Counted from the stretch's first letter, positions 34,561 to 45,964 are shown. The stretch is DNA of 64,000 nucleotides from Symbiodinium natans (GCA_905221605.1 CAJNDS010002816.1:62001-126000), one strand, 5' to 3'. The notes: generated from the sequence alone by a model not told the origin. Numbers and translations: made by a program.

Positions 34561-36329
34561 ATATAATCTATTTATATCTCCATCTAGTTTTTTTTTTCGG
34601 TTTCTTTCGGGAATTCTATTTCGATTATTCTTCATATCTACGTCGTTCTCATCATTTGCATTATAACGACAACGACATCGAAATATATGCATTTCTCTTT
34701 TGATTTCGCATGGAAATTTGTAAGGGTTTAGGATTAGGCCGCGTTTTGCTTCCGCGATATCACTGTCGGATAATTATAAGTTTTTGCAGAGAATTGAGCG
34801 TTATTGTGGTGTGCTTTATTGGGGAAAGTCTTAACTTAGGTAGGTTTTTCATGAAAAAAATGGGATGTTTTTGAATTTTCTTTCTTGGATTTTTCGGTTT
34901 TCTGGATGTCTCGTGTAATTGGGGGTGGTGATGGTTTTTTTGCACAGCGGGGTATCTTGGAGAGCGCGAAATTTGTGTTGTTATTTGTATTTGTGAGGAT
35001 TCTTGGGTTTTATTTGTTTTCGTAACTAATTGATGTTTTTGGGAAAAGAAAATTCTTATATTGTTTCTTATCTTGATTATTTGTTTGGAGTAATGGTTGA
35101 ATATTGCACGAATTTTTGTGCTGAAAGGATATCGATTTTTGCGTATTTTTTGAGGTGATTTTTCATATGCTTTTTTGTCTTAAAATAATTTTCAATTTTC
35201 TTTGTCATTTTTTTCGTCTTTGTCTTTTGTCTATATTGATATCTCATGTTATTTCTTTTAATTTGTTTCCAAATTTTCTATTGTTGATAATAAGGATCAT
35301 ATGTTCTATTATTAATGGCATCAACGGATGCAAGAGTTATTACAGTGTCTTGGAAAAATATTGGCAACAGAGAAAGGTAGCATTATATAGGTGGAGTATT
35401 ATATCATCTGCTTACTCTCGGTAATATACCTCCATAAAAGCCTACGGGCTCTATGCCCCCCCTCCTCTTCCGGTCCATTTGGCTGCTCGTGGGGGCTGTG
35501 CCGGGGATTCTCGAAAATTCCTAGAGTTTTTGAGAATTCCCGGTGAAAATTCTAGGAATTCTTGGAAATCCCAGGGTTCGAAAATTCTAGGAATTTCTTG
35601 AAATCCCCGGTCCGGGGTCGATCCGGGGATTCCCGAAATTTTCCGCCGGACGGGCTCGATCCGGGTTTTGGGTTTAGTGGTTTAGGGGTTTAGGGTTTCG
35701 GGTATTGGGGTTTACGGTAGTTTTGGGATAAGGTTAAGGGTTTAAGAGTTTAGAGTTGAAGGGTTTAGGGTTTAAGGGTTTGGGGTGTAAGGGTTTAGGG
35801 TCAAAGGTTGAGGGTTGAAGGGCTTAAGGGTGTAGGGTCAATGGGTTTGGGTTTAGGGTCTTGCGGTTTAGGGTTGCTTGATCTAGTTTGTTAAAATGAT
35901 CTAGAGGTATAATGTCATCATCTTCTTCAAAAAAATTTTTATTTCTGTAATATTCGGCTCTTTGTAATAAGAAAAACTCTCCAGGGGTCATCGATCTTAC
36001 GACGGCGCAAGAGACGTATGCTCCCAAAAGCACCAATTAAGTATGCGTTCTCCCATAGAGACGAAAATAATGAAGAGAGACTGTTGTAGCCTCGCAATGG
36101 ACGGAGAGAGACTTGATGCTCGACCACATCCCAAAAGAATTAACCAGCGTCTCGGATGACCACAAAACACCATCCACACGAGTCCTCAAATTCTCTTCCA
36201 TGCATTCAAACGCCCACCACCACCCCGAATTAGAAAAGAACTTGGAGACTCGCGTCACGATCACAAGCAAACCGAGCTCAAGAGCCAAGAGATGCTCAGG
36301 ACTCGTTGTCCGGGTAGAGGGCGGGGGCA
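34561..36329. other. AT-rich block upstream of LINE ORF
   Basis: 34561-35420 is strongly AT-rich and has no coding signature. 35500-35650 contains short GAATTCCNGAAAT-type inverted motifs. 35660-35880 is an interstitial telomere-type tract. 35880-36330 is ordinary sequence that may hold the 5' untranslated region of the LINE. Confidence 0.45.
35660..35880 (+). repeat. Long degenerate TTTAGGG tract
   Basis: More than 20 variants of GGTTTAGGG, with insertions such as GGGTTTAAGGG and AGGGTTGAAGGG. It is the longest telomere-like tract in the window and lies about 450 bp upstream of the LINE frame. Confidence 0.8.
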
Positions 36330-39300
36330 ATGGCTGAAGGGTGCGGCCTCCTCTCTGCTCAGTTGTTATGGGACTGGGTTTGGCTAGTGTTCTGTATCGG
36401 AGTCTTCGCGATAGGCTCTTGCACGGAGCGCGAATTGGATCAGCAAAGAGGGGCAGGGAAGGTTACCAAGTCGAATGGACGTCGCTTCAGAGTCCACCAA
36501 CGTTCAGACAGGTTGCGCATGAATGGTAGAGTGGTGTTCTTGGTGTTGTTGTTGGGGTCCACTACTTTCCATGTTGTCATTGAGAGCGAGGGTCGCTTGG
36601 GTTGTTTGGGAGATCCCATGTTGTGGTATTCTCATGGATGTGCGTCATTCGTTTCGGAAGACAAGTGGGATCGCCGCTTGGGGTGGATTCAGCCCAATCA
36701 GCTATTTTATTTGCATCATTTGAGATCTTGTGCAGCCAGCCCCTGGGGTGCAACGAGAGGCTGCTCATCGAGCACAAATGGTCTTGGCACGGACGTGCCA
36801 ATCATGTACGGTATCTTGAGTCCGCTTCGTATGACTCGAGGGCGGTTCTTTCAGGGTCTCTATCTTGGCACGTTGTGTTGGTGGACTTATCGAGTAGAGG
36901 ACCGCTTGAGATGTGTGGTGTCAGGAATAAGCATGTTGGCGTGGGTCTTCGATTTTCATTTCGATCGGAGTATCTGTCGAGGTATTTCGGTGTTGGGAGG
37001 ATTTTGGTTGAGTAAACAAATGCCTATCGGGGGACGTTTGTTGCTGCTTGCAATCGTAGGGTCGTACCCGGCTTTTCCAAGAGAGGTAGCGTCTTCCACT
37101 CTCGGAGGGGTTGCGGACATGGAAGTGGACGAAGATCAGGTGAGAATCTTTGATGCCCGAGATTCGGTTGGTGCAGATGCTGAGCTGGCTGAATTATTTG
37201 GGTGCGGTATCGAAGAAATCCAACAATTGGCTCGGGACTCATTGCCAAGTGGACCGCGGAGTGTGCAGCACACATTGTATTGTCCCATCGCGGGTTGTGC
37301 TAGGAGTCGGGGTGTGGGACCAGCTTGGCAATCAAAGGAGGCTTTGAGAGCTCATGTCGATTTGCACTGCATCGGGGAATTACAGGGGCGTCCAAGCGAC
37401 GCCTGGTTACACGAGCAACGTTGGCAGGGTTGTCGAGTGTGTGGTAAAACTTTGAGCACTCGTATAGCTTCCGGAGTCCACGCTAAATGTTGGCCTCAAG
37501 TTAGACCATCTGGTCATCTTGTGACCCCTCACTCCGCGCAGGACGATCTTCCAACTCTACAGGATATCTTCACTTGTCCGATCTTCACTAAAGACTATCT
37601 CCCGGCAGAGGTTTGGCCGTTGGTTCGGATCGAGTATGCTAAACTGCTTTCTGCTGTTGTTTCTCAAAACCGACTTGACGCATGGGATCCTTTGCCGACT
37701 GAAGTAGGAGGTCGAGGCGTTGGAGACGACACTGTAGGGCAAGCCCAAGCTCGCAGGGCGTGGATTGAGTTACTGATGTTTCCCAAAAGTGTCTGTAGGC
37801 AAAATCGGAGAGGCCAACGTCGTGGTCAAGCTATTGCCTTCACGAAATCCCTTTTGACTCGGTGGAGATTGGGAGAACGAAAGGGCTTATGGGATGAGGC
37901 GGTGATGGCTGCTAGTACTCGCAAACCAAGGGGAGAGGCCGAGGTTAGACGGTTGGTGGCTTTGGGGCGTTCGGGGCAAGCGATGAAACGTTTAGTCTCC
38001 CCGGGTTTGGCCGCTTCCAATGAGCAAATTCGTCAAAAATTGCTTGCGAAATTTCCTCCGAGCCCAGCTGGAAAGCTTCAACGCACCGCGCTGCCGCCGA
38101 CCCCAGAGATCCCATTGGATGTTCTGTTCCAGTCCCTCAAATCGTTTCCTACTGGTTCGGGGCCTGGCCCTGACGGTCTTCGAGCCGATTTCTTGAAAGG
38201 ATTTGTGGGTCATTCGTTGGATTCTGAATATTTGATGACGCTTCATCGCTTCATTCGGATCGTTGTCGACGCTGAGTTACCTGAAGGCTTGCGGCCATGG
38301 ATGGCTGGTGGGACGTTGGTCGGGGTTGGCAAGGTCGACAAGTCAGGGCACCCTGTCGCGCTCGACCAGGACGCTCGTCCTATAGTCATGGGACAAGTTT
38401 TCCGTAAACTCGCCTTCAAATGTTCGTTTAGGCTTGACTCGGGTACGATTAAGGCTCGACTTCTCCCTCGTCAGCTCGCTGTCGCGGTAGGAGGGGGAGC
38501 GGAGGCTCTCGTCCACTCAACTCGAATGTGGGTTGCTCAGAACAAGTGTAACCAGGACATGGTGCTCCTGCAGAAGGATGTGAAAAACGCCTTCAACACT
38601 GTTCATCCCCACGAATTCCTCATCGATTGTAGACAATACGCTCCGGCTTCGTCTCGTTTCGCTGAATGGTGCTATGGAGCTCCTTCCCATTTAGTATACG
38701 AAGGCGAACTGTACCCCAGTTCTCGAGGGCAACAAGGTTGTCCGCTCATGATGGCCTTGTTCTGCTTGGTGCGGAGGCGTCATGCCGAAGAAGCTCGGGA
38801 GGCCGCCGGGAGTTCGCCCCCTTTTGAGCCGGAGTACGCTGATGACAGTTTTAGTGGCGGTCGGGTCCAAGATGTTCTCCGTTGTTTCCGGGAAGAAATC
38901 AAACTCGCTGAGAAGTATGGATTTTCGTACGATCTGTCGCAATGCACTTTGTATTTGCTGGCGGGGGATGAGTTTCGCGGAGATGTGTCGGGTTTCCAAG
39001 CTCTCGGAGTTCGGATTCAAACCGGTACCGATATCCAGATGTTGAAAGCTCCGGTTTGCGGGCAGACTCCCTTCATGAAAGAACTTTGTGATGGCAAAAT
39101 CGTCCGCTTCGAACAATTGTTCCGAGCTTTGGAACAATTACAGAGTCGTCATGTTGCCTTCCACCTTCTCCAGAAGACAATGGGTTTCTGTCAACTGCAA
39201 TTCCTTGCTCGAACCTCCCCGCGCCACTTCCTGGAAGGGTTATTCACGTGGTATGATGCTAGGTACCGCCAGGCCCTAGAGAATATTTTGGGGCGTGCGA

Positions 39301-40412
39301 TTCCGGATGTTTCGTGGCGCCAGGCGTGTCTCCATCCGAAGCATGGTGGCCTTGGATTGACCCCAGAATCGTTTCCCATAGGAGATCACGACTGTCATCG
39401 GGCTGATATTGCGTACGTTGTGGCCTCTCGCTTTACGTCGGAGTTATGTGCTCAGTTGGTCACTCTTCATCCTAACTATTCTATTTTGGGGTGGGCGGTT
39501 GCCACTCAGCGCCTTGAAGCCCTGTGTCCCACTTGGAAGGATGCTTTTCAGCGGGATGATACGAGGTTGAAATTTCAGGAGCTGGTTGCGCAAGGAGTGG
39601 AGGCGTCGCGCAGAACATTTCTTGGCACCCTCTCTTCGTTGGATCTCACGAGAATGAAATCTTACGGCGAGAGTTGGGCTGATGGGTGGGTGTGTAGTGC
39701 TCCGAATCTCACGTTTGGGACTTGTTTTACCAATGTTGCATTTTCTGATGCTTTATCGATGCGACTTGGTCTTCAAGTATTTGACGGAGATGAAGGATGT
39801 GGTATGTGCCCCCAAGTTTCGGATAGTTGGGGTCATCATTGTATCGCTTGTCCGATGATCGGTAAAACGCCACTTCATAATTGTGTTCGAGACGAGATTT
39901 TTCGAGGTCTTTCAGGGGGTGGTATTGGGTTGAAGTTAGAACCGAGTGGCTTGTTGCCAGCGACGCCCGATCTTCGACCAGCTGATATCCTCACGATCCC
40001 GACCCCTCTGTGTAGACAATCCGCTTGGAACTTCCTCCCACGTGTGGCACTGGACTTTGCGATAGTTTCTCAATTTATTGCTGGTGGTAGCGTCTCCAAC
40101 ACGGAACGGTACGCTGAACAGAAGCGAACGAATCGACAAATCCAACAACGTTGTCATGAGCAAGGGATAGGTTTTGAACCGATTGTGTTCGACTATGCCG
40201 GTGGTTTGAATGTAGAGGGACGACGTATACTGGACTCGTTGTGCAAAGCTGCAGATGAACCCCTCGGACGGCCGCCAGGCCGAACGCGGAGCCTGTTGCA
40301 GGAGCGTATTTCTATACTCTTGCAACGCCACGTGCATGTCTGCTTGGAGCGCCGTCGCACGGTTCATCGCCGGGAGCCTGAGATACTTGCAGAGAATTTC
40401 GTGCTTGCTTGA
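36330..40412 (+). CDS. Non-LTR retrotransposon ORF: Zn fingers, RT, restriction-like endonuclease
   Basis: An unbroken 1360-codon frame. The first ~260 residues lack a recognisable domain and may be leader; a later start at 37119 (MEVDEDQVR, residue 264) is plausible and gives 1097 residues. Zinc-finger Cys/His sets lie near residues 318-346 (CPIAGC...HVDLHC) and about 370-390 (CRVCG...HAKC). RT motifs are intact: GSGPGPDGLRADF, RPIVMG, KDVKNAFNTV (Asp750), SSRGQQGCPL and EYADD (Asp838, Asp839). Then come a CCHC knuckle (CGMCPQV..WGHHCIAC, from residue 1157) and an R2-like endonuclease core (PADI with Asp1219, ALDFAIVS with Asp1242). The enzyme would nick target DNA and copy its RNA there. 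All catalytic Asp are present, so this copy may be active or very young. No 3' tail or target duplication was identified. Confidence 0.85.
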   Translation: MAEGCGLLSAQLLWDWVWLVFCIGVFAIGSCTERELDQQRGAGKVTKSNGRRFRVHQRSDRLRMNGRVVFLVLLLGSTTFHVVIESEGRLGCLGDPMLWYSHGCASFVSEDKWDRRLGWIQPNQLFYLHHLRSCAASPWGATRGCSSSTNGLGTDVPIMYGILSPLRMTRGRFFQGLYLGTLCWWTYRVEDRLRCVVSGISMLAWVFDFHFDRSICRGISVLGGFWLSKQMPIGGRLLLLAIVGSYPAFPREVASSTLGGVADMEVDEDQVRIFDARDSVGADAELAELFGCGIEEIQQLARDSLPSGPRSVQHTLYCPIAGCARSRGVGPAWQSKEALRAHVDLHCIGELQGRPSDAWLHEQRWQGCRVCGKTLSTRIASGVHAKCWPQVRPSGHLVTPHSAQDDLPTLQDIFTCPIFTKDYLPAEVWPLVRIEYAKLLSAVVSQNRLDAWDPLPTEVGGRGVGDDTVGQAQARRAWIELLMFPKSVCRQNRRGQRRGQAIAFTKSLLTRWRLGERKGLWDEAVMAASTRKPRGEAEVRRLVALGRSGQAMKRLVSPGLAASNEQIRQKLLAKFPPSPAGKLQRTALPPTPEIPLDVLFQSLKSFPTGSGPGPDGLRADFLKGFVGHSLDSEYLMTLHRFIRIVVDAELPEGLRPWMAGGTLVGVGKVDKSGHPVALDQDARPIVMGQVFRKLAFKCSFRLDSGTIKARLLPRQLAVAVGGGAEALVHSTRMWVAQNKCNQDMVLLQKDVKNAFNTVHPHEFLIDCRQYAPASSRFAEWCYGAPSHLVYEGELYPSSRGQQGCPLMMALFCLVRRRHAEEAREAAGSSPPFEPEYADDSFSGGRVQDVLRCFREEIKLAEKYGFSYDLSQCTLYLLAGDEFRGDVSGFQALGVRIQTGTDIQMLKAPVCGQTPFMKELCDGKIVRFEQLFRALEQLQSRHVAFHLLQKTMGFCQLQFLARTSPRHFLEGLFTWYDARYRQALENILGRAIPDVSWRQACLHPKHGGLGLTPESFPIGDHDCHRADIAYVVASRFTSELCAQLVTLHPNYSILGWAVATQRLEALCPTWKDAFQRDDTRLKFQELVAQGVEASRRTFLGTLSSLDLTRMKSYGESWADGWVCSAPNLTFGTCFTNVAFSDALSMRLGLQVFDGDEGCGMCPQVSDSWGHHCIACPMIGKTPLHNCVRDEIFRGLSGGGIGLKLEPSGLLPATPDLRPADILTIPTPLCRQSAWNFLPRVALDFAIVSQFIAGGSVSNTERYAEQKRTNRQIQQRCHEQGIGFEPIVFDYAGGLNVEGRRILDSLCKAADEPLGRPPGRTRSLLQERISILLQRHVHVCLERRRTVHRREPEILAENFVLA

Positions 40413-42230
40413 AGATTACTTACGTTTACCAGGGTGGTGATCGGCGCTGGCTTTTTCTATAGGAAAATGATGTTCCTCGCCACAGGCCCCTCGCGCAGGT
40501 CTTGAGATGATCGATAGTTCTCATGGTATCAAAGAATACTGCTGTCGAAGGAGGTTGTTTCATTTCTCGTGTTTCACGTTCGTTGTTCATTTCAAGATGG
40601 GAATTCGGATGCCAACTGTGTTCTTCTCGTCTCCCGCGATCGTGGGACCTGGGGCTTAATTCGGGGTGGTGGCGGGCTTTTAATGTGCCTTGGGTCCCTT
40701 GATTGCTTTCGTTGCTGCCTTTTGTGTGTCTGGATGTTAGGGCATCCGATATCATGGGAGCATACGTCTCCTTTCAAGTGGTGCTTTGGGGATAGCAGTC
40801 TCTATGGCGCCGCCGAATCTCTCTCAATGAAGATTTAGATATGAATTGGTGCTTTTGGGAGCACAAATCCATGGATCAGCTTCGGGCAAAAACATAAAGA
40901 TGTCGACTCCGGAACGGTGAAAGAGATTTCTGCTCTGCCATCAATTCCATGGATCCGGGGAATGGTGCGATTATGTATATAGAAACCAAATGATAAGATA
41001 TGCAAATTTATAGATATATCATACCTATCAATTCGATTTCGACCCGATTAAATTCGAGATACGCGCGGGAGTGAGCAAGGGACGTATCGCATTTTGAAAA
41101 ATCCTTATCGGAAAAATTATGGGTCGGATAATGGAAATGGAGGAATGATTTCAAGATTACTCCAGGAATATTGGAATGATTCGATATGATTTTCAAGATG
41201 ATTCCCTCCATATAAAATTTCGTCATGGGGATCGTGATATCTAGTACGATTATAATTCTATTATGCCTATTTCTTCTTCGAATTTTTCAAGATTTATTAT
41301 CTAATTTTAATTAGGAATCATTTCGAGATATATATCTGATTTCTAGATTAATTCCTCGAGATAAATATTTCTTTTGGAAATATATTATTTGGGATTTGGA
41401 GTCGTAAGATAATAACCATGAATCTTGATGACCTTATTATTTCCAAAGAATCGATGAATTGAATATATTGAATTTATTAATGAAATCTAAATTCCGAAGA
41501 TTTCTAATTGGTGATTTTCGATATCGATATCTTTGCCTCCGATTTCATATCGAATATTTAGATGATATAGGCCTAGAGCCCGTGCACATATTTAAGAATA
41601 TCGAAACATTTCATCGTAAGTTCTGACGAACTTATCCATTCCGAAGATGATATAGATTTCTTCCAAATTCTATGATATCTCTCTCGATGATCGAAAATCT
41701 CGTATTAATTCATAATTTATGGAATATAAATCTCTTGCATAAATTCCAATGCCGAAATGAATATTCCAAATTGAAGGATATTGGAACGACAAGTACAATA
41801 CGAGAGAAATTCTTGACTAAGATTCCTATCGACTTATAACCATATTTTCAAATGGCTTGCGCCAATTCTGGCGCGGATATATTGCGCTGATGCATGTGAT
41901 TCCCTTCTTGTTTTTGCGGTATTACGTGTCTTTAGCTATCGTTACCACGCCTTAATTGCCACCATTGACGATCTAAAACGAGAGGAATCTCACGAATTTG
42001 AAATATGCTTCATAGCGTACTAAAAGCCCTATAAAAATATTAAATTATAAAGAACCTGTGACGCATAAATTTAATATATTTTAATGGGCTTTTGGGGAAG
42101 CGAATGTAAGGTTGGGACACAAGACCCTGAGAATTTAGATGTAGAACTCAAGCCCCCAATAACAGCGAATCCACCCGTCAGCCCCAGCTCCCGAATAAGT
42201 CTCCATTCGCTTCCGATCCCTTCTAGGTAA
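40413..42230. other. 3' flank of LINE and AT-rich block
   Basis: The first ~450 bp may be the LINE 3' untranslated region. 40950-42070 is strongly AT-rich, full of GATAT/ATATC and TCGAAAT motifs, with no frame over about 70 codons and no recognised gene. Confidence 0.45.
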
Positions 42231-42299
42231 TTGGAGCAGAAAATCGCCATGGGCTACGGCGACCGCTTCTTTCAACAAATCCTTTTGCTTAAGCTTGCA

Positions 42300-42540
42300 C
42301 TCGTCATCCTTCAAACAAGGACCCACTTAGGGAACGAAATCTCCAATCGTTGCAAAGCCACTCCCAAGCTCTCGAACAGAAGTCCCGTCCAATCACAATC
42401 TTTTCAATCTTTAACCCCAGCCCGCCCCGGTCAGTAGGGAAACCAACTTGCCACCACGTTTGATCTGAGAACGGTTGACCCATGACTGTTTGCAGAGCTT
42501 GTCTGAATCTACTTTCGTACCAATCAAATAATGAAAACAA
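42300..42540 (-). pseudogene. LINE RT C-terminal fragment
   Basis: On the - strand, LFDWYESRFRQALQTVMGQ, PFSDQTWWQVG and RGGLGLKIE align with LFTWYDARYRQALENILGR, AIPDVSWRQAC and HGGLGLTPE of the intact LINE (about residues 968-1014). It is a short piece of a different family member, broken beyond that. Confidence 0.7.
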
Positions 42541-42664
42541 GAAAATACGCGGGGCCGTGCGTTACCATCCCGAATTATGTGGGGGAAAGGGGACTCGGCC
42601 CAGAAACGAAACATTTACATGACATGAATTTGGTTGTACCCGCAACCGAAAGCGGAGGCGAGGC

Positions 42665-43572
42665 ATGAAGGTTGTTGAGGATTGGGTTGGAATCCTTTGG
42701 GGGTTGTTCAACTATTTCGAGAATGGTTGCTCTGCAAGTGACCCAGCACTTTCCGAAGCTACCCAGCGGTCCTCACCTTGGATATCTAGGCATAGTGGCC
42801 ATGCTAAGAATTTGTTCAATGAGTGCTGGAAGTTCTGTCGAGTGAAAGACCCTGAAGGCCCAAATCGAGGCATTGCTCCCCTTCTTGAACAGCTCGAGTT
42901 TGCACGTGCACGATGTTACGACCGACGTGGATTTATAGATCTTGATTCCTTAGCGCAGCATACCGGAGATGTCTTGCCTCACCATATTTTTTTGCCAGAC
43001 CAGGGAGCCGTGATTGACCCTGCCGAGCACCTGCGTGGTGAGCGGCTCGCACAGTTCCTCTCGACGCCAGATTGGGTTCCCGAGCTAAATGAAAGTGCCT
43101 CCAAAAGACCTAAACCCTGCCACAAAGTTTGAGAGTTAGAGGTAGTACTCAATCTGGCGAGCCTGTCGTCGCAGGGTTCTTTACAGTTCCCCACAAAGCT
43201 GATTCTGATCGCTTAATCACAGATAGACGTCCGCGGAATGCCACTGAACAGCGACTGTCGTGGGCAGTTTTGCCGCAAGGCCCCGATGCTCACCCAGCTT
43301 GTATTGCACCCTTGGGAATCCATCCGTGGAAGTGCTGATGACATTTCTAACTACTTTATCTGCTGAAGCACCACGATGGGTGGATCCGCCGACATGCGGT
43401 AGGCAGAGCCTTTTCGGGTTCTCAGTTGCGCAGGTTTGGAGCTCAGTCGATCGCCGTTACTTTTTGGCTCTACGCACCATCCCTAGGGGAGATCTCAATG
43501 GGCTTTGTCTAACTCAAGGGACTCACGAATCGATTCCCGAGTACTTGCACGGTCCCACCACCATATCGAATT
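42665..43572 (+). pseudogene. Second type of RT pseudogene (dinoflagellate retroelement)
   Basis: A frame at 42665-43132 reads LLEQLEFARARCYDRRGFID and GERLAQFLSTPDWVPE, ending RPKPCHKV. The next frame (43129 on) continues GEPVVAGFFTVPHKADSDR and LITDRRPRNATEQRL, an RT fingers region ('K.d..RLI.DRRP.N'). With shifts, MLTQLVLHPWESIRGSADD (ISNYF) and then FLALRTIPRGDLNGL follow, resembling the palm and an 'mGD.N' motif. No YADD motif is seen and stops follow. The family is distinct from the LINE and from the 4.9-kb RT. The first frame is intact over 155 codons, so decay is fairly recent. The clade is unknown. Confidence 0.6.
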
Positions 43573-43896
43573 GAGCCGGGGAGAAACAAAATGTCCGAAA
43601 GAAGAATATAACCAATACCAACTCGATTCGAGAAACTCTAGCGAGAGATCTCAACAACAGAACTATCGCTTCACCACAGAAGATCCATCAAAATCATCAG
43701 TCCGTCCTGCGCTGGGGGGGGGTCTCCTGAGAACACAATCACGAGATCAGAAATGAAAGTCAAGAATGAAGTGGTCGCATTGATCGGAAAAGACTTAGTC
43801 GCCCCTCGTGGCGACGTTGCACGCACCTATGCAAATAACGTTGCAATGCAAACGAAATACGTTAGGTCCCTTGCCTGAGCTTGTCACAATCATCCT

Positions 43897-44290
43897 TTAA
43901 ACAAACCCCCCGCTTGGAAACAAAGTTTCCAAACGTTGCGAAGCTAGTGTCAATCCCAAGACCGACTGGTCGCCTGCGCGCGGAAGCAAGACTTCATGGA
44001 GATGACGTGTAGAACGAACGGCAACAACATAAGAGACATCGGCTCTCGAACAGAAGTCCCGTCCAGTCGCTATCTTCTCAGCCAACTTGCCGCCAAGTTT
44101 GGTCTGAGAGCGGTTGACCCATGACAATTTCCCCAGCCTGTCTGAATCTACTTTCGTACCAATCAAAGAACTTCTTACTGTCTCCTGCCCGTGTGAAAGA
44201 AAGATATATCCATATGAAATTCAATATCAGAATCCTTCGGCCAACGTCGATATGACCAGAATAAAAGAAGCCCAACGCCAACGACGTCAA
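43897..44290 (-). pseudogene. LINE RT C-terminal fragment, second copy
   Basis: Two frames on the - strand: FFDWYESRFRQAGEIVMGQ with PLSDQTWRQVG, and then GRDFCSRADVSYVVAVRST and LGLTLASQRLETLFPS. They match the intact LINE around residues 968-1065 (CHRADIAYVVASR, LGWAVATQRLEALCP). The DNA is also similar to the 42.3-kb fragment over more than 100 bases, so the two are copies of one family in the same orientation. Confidence 0.7.
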
Positions 44291-44474
44291 TTAACAACCT
44301 ATTCTCGGCAAATGATATCCATGAAGAAATGCCCAAATACCGCCATTCAAGACCACAACACGCCCCAAACCGCAGTCGTTCAACAGATTTTTCCCAAAAA
44401 ACACGAAATAGACGCAGGGGACATAGGTGTCGTGGCAGGAAATCATCGAAAGTGACAAACCTTCTCCTCGCCAT

Positions 44475-44512
44475 ATATATATTTATAATTATATATATAT
44501 ATATATGTATAT
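44475..44512. repeat. (TA)n microsatellite
   Basis: Imperfect TATATA run. Confidence 0.85.
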
Positions 44513-45960
44513 ATCATCTCTTGACCCAGCGAAAGAACCCCACAACCTAAGAAGCACCGCAAATGACTCTATTCCCCACCCCAAAATCCAGCCCGCCCAA
44601 ACACCTCCCCTCGCCCCGAATATGCAGATCCCACACCGAACGAAGATGTCGAAAATAAAACAATGACGCTGCTTGAACCCATCCCAACCATCGACCATGA
44701 ATCCGTCGACGAACCTTCCCCACAACCCTTGAGGCCCCAAAATGCCCCCTTGCCATCCAACCTCCGAATTCTGGATAGACGCAACGCATACCAAGTAAAG
44801 CCAACACCCAAGCTCACCGAATCCAACCGCGTGCCAGGAAAGCCGACATCGTCGACCCTGTGCATTCCTATAACGACACAACAGATCTCCTGGCTCAATG
44901 ATCACCCCTAACCCCAAGAAACAAAACCTCATCTCAAAGGTGGGAAGACGCATCGCTGAGCCGAGATCTGTGGGGGGGGGGGGTATGGCGAGACGAACCT
45001 TCACGCCGGCATCCTACAACATGCAAGTCTCACCTGTGTGCCTCTCCCATCTTTCCGAAGGCACGGGTGGCTTGGATGCTGAGGCGGATGACATTCTCTC
45101 GTCGGAGTGTCATAAACAGTGATGAAGGTCTCCATATAAACTGCGGAGCTCTGAGGTGCAAGTGTTCTCTAAATTGAAGGTTCAGGGCCACGAGCAGTTT
45201 CAAACAGGGCTCTGCACTACAATCCGTGGCGTGGCCGGTTTTTTGTCTCGCGCAGCAAGAGAAGGCTGGTCTTGAAATCGGATTCGAAGTGCCGGAGGCC
45301 TCTTTCTGGAAGCAATACCCTGAGAGGCGTGACACTGGATCACGACTGGACGGCAGGGTGTGAGGTTCAAGCCGTCTGAATACCCTACTTTCAGGCGTTC
45401 TGGGGCTGTGGCTCTCAAGCTCTTCAGGGCGCGTAGCATCATGAACACAATTGCTACTCTTAGCAATAGCAGTATAAGTAACAGCAGTAATAGCTGTAGT
45501 AGCGCTGTAGCAGGAGCTACAGCAGGAGCAGCAGCACTAGGTCGCTCTCGCCGTCGGCACCATAAAAGCAATAGTACAGCAAGAGAGCGATGCTTTTGTG
45601 TTGTCACCACTTTGTACGATGTCTAGCGATCAGCAACCCTACATTGAAGGCTTCGGGCCTTGTAAATGCGCCCCGGATTGTCCATCCCGCTCAGTTCCCA
45701 CATAATGCAGGCGCTGATGGACAGCAAGATCAAGATCGCCAGAGCAAGATTTGACCTTCTCAAGGCTCTGGACTCTTAGTGGCGGCTCTGCGGGCAGACG
45801 TGCATTTGCGGAGATCGGCTCCGGACTGAAGTGGTTCGGGAGTGTGGTTCAAGGCCCATTACTTACCAGTATTTCAAAGAGCTGCAAACCCCTCGTTGGA
45901 GGAGAATGTACGAATGCAGCGCCAGAGACAGCCTTAAAACACACAAAACAATAAAGTGCT
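44513..45960. other. No supported gene
   Basis: Long - strand frames at 44489-45004 lack any motif. A TAGCAG/AGCAGC-rich patch at 45470-45540 gives a poly-Ser/Ala frame. Probably intergenic, just past the 3' end of the - strand gene. Confidence 0.4.
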
Positions 45961-45964
45961 CATC

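Noticed and set aside
34142-34703. Ser/Leu/Cys-rich frames of 170-180 residues
   Set aside because: Translations of the pyrimidine-rich TCTG/TCTC array.
44489-45004. 171-residue - strand frame
   Set aside because: No motif, overlaps a TA repeat at its end, and several other frames are equally open.
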